Assembly: GCA_029785195.1 (NCBI GenBank)
Contig: JAFMAD010000003.1
Location: forward strand, 52,049-116,048
Reading direction: 5' to 3'
From: Nitrososphaerota archaeon
GTDB taxonomy: Archaea; Thermoproteota; Nitrososphaeria; Nitrososphaerales; Gagatemarchaeaceae
DNA length: 64,000 bases
Shown here: piece after piece, positions 58,288 through 64,000 of the stretch
Layout: each line of letters starts with the position of its first letter
Numbering within the stretch: the stretch's first letter is position 1
Program-made: the position numbers and the translations under genes
The notes under the pieces: generated by a model
Database searches by the model: none
Seen by the model: only the letters and a program-made list of their open reading frames with translations
Told to the model about the DNA's origin: nothing

Positions 58288-60474
58288 TCATTCCCCCACC
58301 CGGAGTAGGCGAATCATCGCCGGGAAATAGACCGTCCGAATCACGAAAGTGTCGATCAGCAAGGAGACGAAGAACGCAATACCGATCTGCTCCAGGAACC
58401 CGAACGGTACCAGACCGAGGGAACCTAGAGAGACCGCAAGGATCACGCCCAGCGCGGTCACCACTCTGCCAGAGCCGACCATTGCCTTCGAGAGGCCCTC
58501 CTCCGGCCCAAGCTTTGCCTGCTCTTCCTTCACCCTCGTGAAGATGAACACCGAGAAGTCGTTGCCGAGTGACATGAGGATGACGAAGAGAACAATCGGG
58601 GTGAGGAAGATCAGCTCCTCACCCAGGACGTACCTTGAAAGCACGTAGAGGATACCAGTCGTCCACGTGATGCTAATGAAGACCCCCGAGAGAGATATGA
58701 GGGGATATTTCGGAGACTGAAACGAGACACCCAGGATTACCGCTACGACGACCACGATTAGGACCTCCAGCTCCGTGTATGTGACCGCGTCGGAGTTTTG
58801 CATGTCTATGATGCTTGAAGTCAGTCCGCCGACGAGGAAGCCGCTGTTCTGTCTGAGCGTACTCACCAAGCCGATTGCCTGCTTTGAGTACGGGCCGAAC
58901 GACGTGAATACCAAGAAGTAGGCGTTCTTACCTCCACTGAAGACGAAGGCGGTCGACGCCGCGCCACCTGTGGAGGAGACGGGCCCGGCGACCTGCGTGA
59001 CCCCCGGGGTCGTTGCTATCTCGCTCGCAATCTGTTTCAAGGCATCATAACCGGTCTGCGTCAGCGAACCGTTCGCGGACAAGACGCTCTGTGTGAAATT
59101 CACTATGACGTAGGTGGGATACGCAAGGTTCGAGCCAAACTTCTGATCCAGGGTGTTCAATGCCTGCACGCTCTGGAGGGTATTTGGGAGGCCCTCGTTG
59201 AAGTTGTATGTTGTTGGCGTGTTGAACCAGAAGTACACTGCGGGAAGCGCAAGAAGCAGAATGACAGCTACGACAAGATACCTCCTCTGCGCAGAGAGTT
59301 TGGCCGCCCGATAGAATCTGGAGGCCCGGTAGTAGCGCTTGTCCTCGACAAGCTTCTTTGACCTCGCGAGGAACATGCGAGGTCCGACGTAGCTCGCGAG
59401 GGCCGGGAGAAGAGTCGTGACCAACAGAACCGTGAGGAGTATCGAAACCAGTAGGACCGGCCCCCAGCTTCTCAGGCCTGGGACAAAGGAGAGGACTCCC
59501 AGTCCTCCCGCGACGGTGATGCCGCTTACCAAGACGGCGAACCCTCCCTTGCCGGTGGCAGCCTTGAGGGCCTCGTCGCTGGGTACGCCTTCCCTAAGAC
59601 CTTCCTTGTATCTGGAGAGGATGAAGACCAGGTAGTCCGTCGAGATTCCCAGCAGGACCGCCGTTAGCGTATAGGTCACCGTGAAGTCGACCTGACCCAC
59701 CAGGACCCCCGTCAGATAGATTGCCACATACCCTATCGCCGTGGAGAGGGATACGAAGAGGAGCGCCGCCAGAGGGGCGATGACAGACTCGAGGGTTATC
59801 GCGACGGCGATTGCCAGGAAGACGAAGGTGAAACCGAAGATGAAGCCAGACCTAGAGGTGATGGACTGGGTGTCATACGCAATCGCTCCCTGCCCAGTCA
59901 CCTGTGCGCCGGCCCCGAAGACGCTGTCGGCGAGCGCGCGGACTGCTGGAGTGGCGTTCTGGGCCGGATACCCGTCGTTTGCCGTTCTGTAGCTTTCAGT
60001 GACATTGAAATCTATCTTGACCAGGTAAGTCGAGTTGTCCCGGCTGACCAAGCCGTCTGTTATGAAGCCCGGCGCCCCTGCCAGGCCATTCGCCTGCACG
60101 TAGGACGCCCCCGAACTCCCACCATTGATCGAGTCCAGGTATGCCTCATAATTGCTGAACGCCGAGGTTGACCCAGTGACAAAGGGTATCTTCATGCTTG
60201 CGAGCTCGGACTGGAACTTCAGGATGGCTCCCCCTGTCTGGACCTGGGTAGTATTGGTCTGCACGACGACTATCAGGGTTGAGTTCTGCGGAGAGAGCGC
60301 CGCGAGTATGTCGTTGGCCTTCGCAGACTCAGAGTTAGAGAGCGCGCTCGAACTCGACGAATAGTTGACATAGTGTGAGTAGTTCAAAATCAGGGGAGTC
60401 ATACCGATGAACGCCAACGCCCAAGCAGCGATGACGAGCCTTCTCCTCCTTACTATGACGCCCGACAGCTCCAA
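58288..60474 (-). CDS. MMPL/RND-family membrane transporter
   Basis: A 728-residue protein with 12 membrane helices in two halves, each starting with one helix, a large external domain and five helices. Landmarks are LGISTDYLVFILSRYKEGLR in the first half and SLGNDFSVFIFTRVKEE in the second half; the Asp-Tyr/Asp-Phe pairs in helices 4 and 10 carry protons in this family. MMPL proteins export lipids or hydrophobic compounds. UUG 60474 with a minus-strand TATA-like cttaactt (about 60501-60508). Upstream of the TrmB/B12 genes on the same strand, divergent from FAS1. Confidence 0.92.
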   Translation of the reverse strand: MELSGVIVRRRRLVIAAWALAFIGMTPLILNYSHYVNYSSSSSALSNSESAKANDILAALSPQNSTLIVVVQTNTTQVQTGGAILKFQSELASMKIPFVTGSTSAFSNYEAYLDSINGGSSGASYVQANGLAGAPGFITDGLVSRDNSTYLVKIDFNVTESYRTANDGYPAQNATPAVRALADSVFGAGAQVTGQGAIAYDTQSITSRSGFIFGFTFVFLAIAVAITLESVIAPLAALLFVSLSTAIGYVAIYLTGVLVGQVDFTVTYTLTAVLLGISTDYLVFILSRYKEGLREGVPSDEALKAATGKGGFAVLVSGITVAGGLGVLSFVPGLRSWGPVLLVSILLTVLLVTTLLPALASYVGPRMFLARSKKLVEDKRYYRASRFYRAAKLSAQRRYLVVAVILLLALPAVYFWFNTPTTYNFNEGLPNTLQSVQALNTLDQKFGSNLAYPTYVIVNFTQSVLSANGSLTQTGYDALKQIASEIATTPGVTQVAGPVSSTGGAASTAFVFSGGKNAYFLVFTSFGPYSKQAIGLVSTLRQNSGFLVGGLTSSIIDMQNSDAVTYTELEVLIVVVVAVILGVSFQSPKYPLISLSGVFISITWTTGILYVLSRYVLGEELIFLTPIVLFVILMSLGNDFSVFIFTRVKEEQAKLGPEEGLSKAMVGSGRVVTALGVILAVSLGSLGLVPFGFLEQIGIAFFVSLLIDTFVIRTVYFPAMIRLLRVGE

Positions 60475-60513
60475 CTTGCCCTCGGGGTGTGGCTCTTTTC
60501 AAGTTAAGAATGC

Positions 60514-60537
60514 TGTAAGTTATATTACGAAATTACA
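60514..60537. promoter_or_regulatory. AT-rich inverted repeat between MMPL and FAS1 genes
   Basis: TGTAA (60514-60518) and TTACA (60533-60537) are inverted arms around an AT-rich core; GTAA-N6-TTAC is nested inside. It lies between the divergent promoters (MMPL TATA 60501-60508, FAS1 TATA-like ccttaaat 60541-60548), so one bound regulator could affect both genes. TrmB or another dimer is a candidate. Confidence 0.45.
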
Positions 60538-60581
60538 ATCCCCTTAAATGACTTCAGCAGGCTGGCGTGTCTGCGATCTAA

Positions 60582-61013
60582 ATGCAAGACATCGTAAACA
60601 CGGCGGTTTCGGCAGGCAACTTCAAGACCCTGGTGGCGGCGGTCCAGGCTGCGGGGCTGGTGCAGACGCTCAAGTCTCCCGGGCCATTCACCGTCTTCGC
60701 CCCCACCGACGCAGCGTTTTCGGCGCTCCCCAAGGGGACCGTCGAGGGCCTCCTAAAGGACGTCCCCAAGCTCACCTCCATCCTGACATACCATGTAGTC
60801 CCCGGGAGAGTTTCAGCGGCCGAGGTGATGAAGATGGTGGAGAATGGGCCCGCAAAGGTGAAGAGCGTCCAGGGCGAGTCGGTCACCCTGAGCTTGCGCG
60901 GGGTCCTGAGCAAGCACGTATACGCGAATGACGCCAAGGTGATCCAGGCAGACATAGGGGCCAGCAATGGCGTCATCCATGTGATCGACAAAGTCATAAT
61001 GCCCGGGATGTGA
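60582..61013 (+). CDS. FAS1 (fasciclin) domain protein
   Basis: A 143-residue single FAS1 domain: [20 protein letters not shown], the H1 motif [15 protein letters not shown], the YH motif [11 protein letters not shown], and the H2 motif [16 protein letters not shown]1 modules mediate adhesion or small-molecule binding. No signal peptide is present, so it may stay in the cytosol or use another export route. AUG 60582. Divergent from the MMPL gene. Confidence 0.92.
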   Translation: MQDIVNTAVSAGNFKTLVAAVQAAGLVQTLKSPGPFTVFAPTDAAFSALPKGTVEGLLKDVPKLTSILTYHVVPGRVSAAEVMKMVENGPAKVKSVQGESVTLSLRGVLSKHVYANDAKVIQADIGASNGVIHVIDKVIMPGM

Positions 61014-61112
61014 AGGCATCCCGCTCGTTCTATCGGATCGCTACCTGCTCTGTCGACAAGGTGAGCGGACCTGCCACACGTAGTCCTCTCTGGGAAGCAC
61101 AGCCTTCTTCGC

Positions 61113-61478
61113 GTGTTTGACACAATGCAGCGGATGGCCTACAGGGACCCCGCAAGCGGGACTGTGATTCGGACGGACGAGTTCTACATCAACAGGGATT
61201 CGAGCGGAGTCCTGGTGAGGACCGTGGTTGTAGAGGAACGTGTGCAATCGTTCCACATATTGATAGAGACGAAGGGGGATGAGTTGGTATTCAGGCTCGA
61301 CCCAACGGCCCCAGTGGAGAAGACCGGTGGGGTCAAGAAGTCCATCGCCCTCCTCGCTTTACGCGTGATGTCGGCGGAGGGAATGAAGATTGCCAGGACG
61401 AATCTCCAAATGTATCTCGAAGGCTTGAATAGACCGGAGGCCAACTCTATTGCGAGTGTGGGACGTACCCCCACGTGA
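61113..61478 (+). CDS. Hypothetical protein, unknown function
   Basis: A 121-residue soluble protein with alternating strands (SGTVIRTDEFYINRD, VLVRTVVVEERVQSFHILIE) and a C-terminal helix (MKIARTNLQMYLEGL). No family is recognised. GUG 61113 is the nominal start; AUG 61125 is an alternative. Its last 29 bp overlap the next gene, which suggests co-translation. Confidence 0.6.
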   Translation: MFDTMQRMAYRDPASGTVIRTDEFYINRDSSGVLVRTVVVEERVQSFHILIETKGDELVFRLDPTAPVEKTGGVKKSIALLALRVMSAEGMKIARTNLQMYLEGLNRPEANSIASVGRTPT

Positions 61479-61791
61479 GTTATGCCGGAAACATCTCTTG
61501 GCCGAGCACGCGGAGGCCCACGCGGTGTGGTCAGTGATCACCAAGGGACTCCCGGGCTACTCACACCATCCGGAGGTAGTCAGGTGGCGGGGAAAGCTTG
61601 CAGCGCTCTATGCCCGACACCGGGAGATAGCCGATGAAATGGAACGCAGAGGATATTCACATTCCTCTCCGCTAGACAAGCTCCTGGCAACTGGGAGTCG
61701 GGTCCAGGACCGTTTCGTGGATCCGCCGGACGAGCAGAGAGCGCTACTTTTAGCAAAAGGTTGCGGGTGCGCAAGCCTGGGGCGCTCTTAG
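61450..61791 (+). CDS. Pyrimidine-dimer DNA glycosylase (T4 endonuclease V-like)
   Basis: A 113-residue protein. MRVWDVPPRELCRKHLLAEH followed by AEAHAVW aligns with the start of T4 endonuclease V (ELADQHLMAEYRE), placing Glu22 at the catalytic Glu23 position. GYSHHPEVVRWRGKLAALYARHREIADEMERRG continues the helical core (quoted in two parts: GYSHHPEVVRW and LYARHREIADEMERRG). The family cuts the glycosidic bond at UV photodimers and nicks the strand. The protein is shorter than T4 endonuclease V. UUG 61450 is chosen because the family has M-R/T-x-W/N at the start. Confidence 0.75.
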   Translation: MRVWDVPPRELCRKHLLAEHAEAHAVWSVITKGLPGYSHHPEVVRWRGKLAALYARHREIADEMERRGYSHSSPLDKLLATGSRVQDRFVDPPDEQRALLLAKGCGCASLGRS

Positions 61792-61794
61792 CCT

Positions 61795-62490
61795 TCACGG
61801 CACGAATCCGGTTCAAAGATAAGGCGCGCCTGTTCTTGGACCGCTCCGAGCTCTACCGTAGCCTGCGGCTAGGGGCCAGCACCAGGGCACCGCACTGAAG
61901 AGCCCTCCCAATCGGAGAGCACAGGCTGGGAAGGAATCCGGCCTCGGTACCATCGCCTCCACTCCCTGTCCTATGGAGTCTCCGCAAGCCCTTCAAGATG
62001 CTCCGGACAACGGTCCCGCCACCGCCGAGCGTAGGCGCCCTCGGATCCGTCCTACCATCGGCCCCGGCGGAGGACCGAGGATGTTCTTGCCTGAAGCCAG
62101 ACCCATTCCCCCTTTGGGCCGGATGCGGCCTCAAGCTCACCGCTTGATACTGGTTCCCCGGCGGAGCGCCTCTTCTTTCTGCTCTCCCTCGGTTATCATT
62201 CAAGGACGTGTCAGTCTTCGATTCCAGCAGGAATCACCGCCTGTATTCTCCTGACGTGTTCTACCATTCCGCTCCCGCCACGCTTCTGACAGCTCGGGAT
62301 TCCGACTTGGCCGAGCCGCCCGTCCCGCGAGCTAATGCGCCAGATAGGCGAAGGCGGCCATCGGCCCTGGGATCGCTGCGAGGCTCAAAGACCTCCCCCC
62401 GCCGCGGACACCCTCCCCGCCTGGCGGTAGTCCCCTGTGAAAATCCTGAAGCTAGGAGATAGACTAATCTACACGGGCCTGCCAACTCAC
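61795..62490. other. Gene-free stretch of about 700 bp
   Basis: No gene or RNA is recognised. All long open frames are short and lack recognisable motifs. The composition is less strand-biased than in genes. The right end must contain the promoter of the PRTase regulator; the nearest TATA-like sequence is weak. Confidence 0.35.
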
Positions 62491-62494
62491 CACC

Positions 62495-63235
62495 ATGAGC
62501 AGGGTCGCGGACGTGAAGGCCCGCATCTCTTCGGTGGAGCTCCTCGCCACCCTGAAGAAGAGCTACAGCTACAAGGAGCTCTCGGCGGTGCTGGGGCTCT
62601 CGGCTCCGATATTGAGCAGATACGTCCGTGGGCACGTCCTCCCGAGCGCGGCCCGCTCCGAGAAGTTCATCGCGACCTTCAGGGAGAAGCTCCTGCGGAA
62701 GATGGTCATGGACGCGGTCAAGGTGACCCAGGACGGGTCCTACGACATAAGCGGGGTGGTCAACAACGTCGGCCTCCTGCGGCAGATAGCGAAGGTGGTC
62801 TACAGCGAGTTCAGCGTGACCACGGTGGACAGGGTGGTCACAATGGAGGTGGACGGGATCCCGCTCGCCGCCGAGGTCGCAGGGGAGTTCAACGTGAACC
62901 TGGCGGTCGTCAGGTCGGAGAGAGAGCTGGGGGTGGAGGAGTTCGTCGAGCAGAAGGCGGTATACTCCCCGTCGTCAGTGAAGTACCTCTACCTCCCCAA
63001 GGCCTCGATAAGGAGGGGGGAGCACCTCCTCGTGGTCGATGACCTGGTGAGGTCAGGGACGACCATCGAGGCGCTCGCGAGGATAGCCGAGAAGGGGAAG
63101 GCGAAGGTGGTCGGGGTCTTCGCGATAGCCTCGGTGGACCAGTCGATGCAGAAGCTGAAGGGGAGGCTCGGCCTCACCTGCCCCATCGAGTCCCTGGTCA
63201 CCCTCGAGGAGAAGCCGAAGCGCTATAGCTACTAG
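62495..63235 (+). CDS. Transcriptional regulator with HTH and phosphoribosyltransferase-like domain (GfcR/PurR-like)
   Basis: A 246-residue protein. The N-terminal HTH is ELLATLKKSYSYKELSAVLG, then LSAPILSRYVRGHVLP. The C-terminal type I PRTase fold has the PRPP loop LLVVDDLVRSGTTIEAL (about residues 178-194). This domain order matches the archaeal GfcR-type regulators, where the PRTase domain senses a metabolite instead of acting as an enzyme. Separated by 8 bp from the next gene, so both may be one operon. Confidence 0.85.
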   Translation: MSRVADVKARISSVELLATLKKSYSYKELSAVLGLSAPILSRYVRGHVLPSAARSEKFIATFREKLLRKMVMDAVKVTQDGSYDISGVVNNVGLLRQIAKVVYSEFSVTTVDRVVTMEVDGIPLAAEVAGEFNVNLAVVRSERELGVEEFVEQKAVYSPSSVKYLYLPKASIRRGEHLLVVDDLVRSGTTIEALARIAEKGKAKVVGVFAIASVDQSMQKLKGRLGLTCPIESLVTLEEKPKRYSY

Positions 63236-63243
63236 TGGGACCC

Positions 63244-64000
63244 TTGAGCATCAAAATAGACTCGGACTTCGTCGCAAGGGCCATCCCCCCCAGGCGGAAG
63301 GACGCCCACAAGAGGATGAACGGGACGGTCTGCGTGGTGGGGGGGAGCAGGCTTTACCACGGGGCGCCCTTCCTCTGCGCCAGCGGCGCAATGAGGGCTG
63401 GGGTGGACCTGGTCTTTCTGGCGGTCCCGGCGGAGATCGCGGGCTCGGTGAGGTCGATGTCCCCTGACTTCATCGTCGTCCCCCTCCCCGACTCCAAGCT
63501 GACCAGAGGGAACGTGTCGAAGCTCCTCTCCTGGGTGAGGGACGCGGACGTGTTCGCGGTCGGACCGGGGCTCGGCCCCCAGAACCCAGAGTTGGTGGCC
63601 CAGGCGCTCAACGAGATGAAGGGGGAGGGGAGGTCGCTCGTGGTGGACGCCGACGCGCTCAGGGCGCAGGTGATACCGTCCATCAGGGGGACGGGGTCGG
63701 TCGTCACCCCTCACGCCAGGGAGTTCGAACGCCTCTTCGGGGTGAGGCTCCCCGAGGACACGAGCGGCAGGGCCGAGGTTGTCGCCGCCCAGGCGAAGGC
63801 AGGAGGGGTCACTGTCCTGCTCAAGGGTCCGACGGACATAGTCTCCGACGGGGAGCGGGTCGCCTTCAACGACACCCACACGCCGGCGATGACGGTAGGC
63901 GGGACGGGGGACGTCCTCGCCGGGATCGTGGCCGGGCTCCTGGCCAAGAAGGTCCCCCCCTTCGAAGCGGCCTGCGCCGCCGCCTACGTCAACGGCGCGG
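63244..64000 (+). CDS. nnrD: ADP-dependent NAD(P)H-hydrate dehydratase, cut by the right edge
   Basis: The 252 residues present match the ribokinase-like dehydratase of the YjeF family: NGTVCVVGGSRLYHGAPFL, AVGPGLG, VVDADAL, VVTPHAREFERLFG and GGTGDVLAGIVAGL (Asp being the catalytic residue of the family). It repairs damaged, hydrated NADH and NADPH. The N-terminal epimerase domain found in fused bacterial proteins is absent. UUG 63244 follows the preceding stop by 8 bp. Confidence 0.9.
   Translation, partial: MSIKIDSDFVARAIPPRRKDAHKRMNGTVCVVGGSRLYHGAPFLCASGAMRAGVDLVFLAVPAEIAGSVRSMSPDFIVVPLPDSKLTRGNVSKLLSWVRDADVFAVGPGLGPQNPELVAQALNEMKGEGRSLVVDADALRAQVIPSIRGTGSVVTPHAREFERLFGVRLPEDTSGRAEVVAAQAKAGGVTVLLKGPTDIVSDGERVAFNDTHTPAMTVGGTGDVLAGIVAGLLAKKVPPFEAACAAAYVNGA

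Overview
The window is a GC-rich, densely packed archaeal chromosome segment. It carries a TFB-type initiation factor, deoxyhypusine synthase, ribosomal proteins L38e and L40e, Alba, archaeosine transglycosylase, a PAC2 protein and an ESCRT-III/Vps4 (Cdv) division cluster. L38e together with Cdv points to the TACK group. The high GC, the sedolisin-type acid protease and the large anchored surface proteins with 'SGLPxGxxW' repeats suggest a Nitrososphaerota (Thaumarchaeota) relative, perhaps from acidic soil. The phylum-level call is inference; no ammonia-oxidation genes are visible. Most genes have a TATA box (often tTTAAa or cTTATAa) about 25-35 bp before the start codon, so leaderless mRNAs are common, and UUG is a frequent start.

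Layout. 0-5.1 kb: TFB (cut by the left edge), deoxyhypusine synthase, K+-independent H+-pyrophosphatase, and an ArsR-SRPBCC pair with a palindromic operator. 5.1-7.5 kb: a tRNA-Cys with a 16-nt intron, a diiron ferritin-like protein and an MFS transporter. 7.8-17.5 kb: DUF5679, CysRS, a glycosidase-like protein, a beta-CASP-like nuclease, GtrA, IleRS and a phosphoesterase. 17.6-21.1 kb: ESCRT-III paralogue, a membrane protein on the other strand, cdvB and cdvC. 21.2-26.2 kb: a small nuclease-like protein, AspRS, a NusA-like KH protein, alba and sucCD. 26.4-41.9 kb: a surface region with an anchored beta-helix protein, a STAND-type regulator, a 3,387-residue surface protein and a tiny ribbon-helix-helix protein. 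42-50 kb: L40e, an antiporter, tRNA-Val, a secreted protein, RNase HI, CBS, TRAM, L38e, a presenilin-type protease and a beta-CASP nuclease. 50-56 kb: a surface sedolisin, PAC2 and TgtA. 56.7-61.8 kb: a cobalamin-binding sensor, TrmB regulator, MMPL transporter, FAS1 protein and pyrimidine-dimer glycosylase, which may form a light or stress module. 62.5-64 kb: a PRTase-type regulator and NAD(P)HX dehydratase (cut by the right edge).

The strongest unusual signal is in alba (minus strand, 23764-24105). The reading frame is broken by an amber codon, but a 33-nt segment has bulge-helix-bulge geometry. Cutting at the canonical bulge positions rebuilds an AUG/Met codon and the conserved Alba sequence KKPTMNYVLAVL. 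This is a probable archaeal intron in a protein-coding gene, and the same splicing endonuclease would serve the tRNA-Cys gene 19 kb away. The second signal is a 22-bp palindrome, GGTTTCC-N8-GGAAACC, placed at matching distances just upstream of the TATA boxes of the two large anchored surface-protein genes (26.3 and 31.5 kb), which suggests a shared regulator. Three genes (cdvC, a TRAM protein and a small membrane protein after L40e) lack any AUG, GUG or UUG start in a sensible place.
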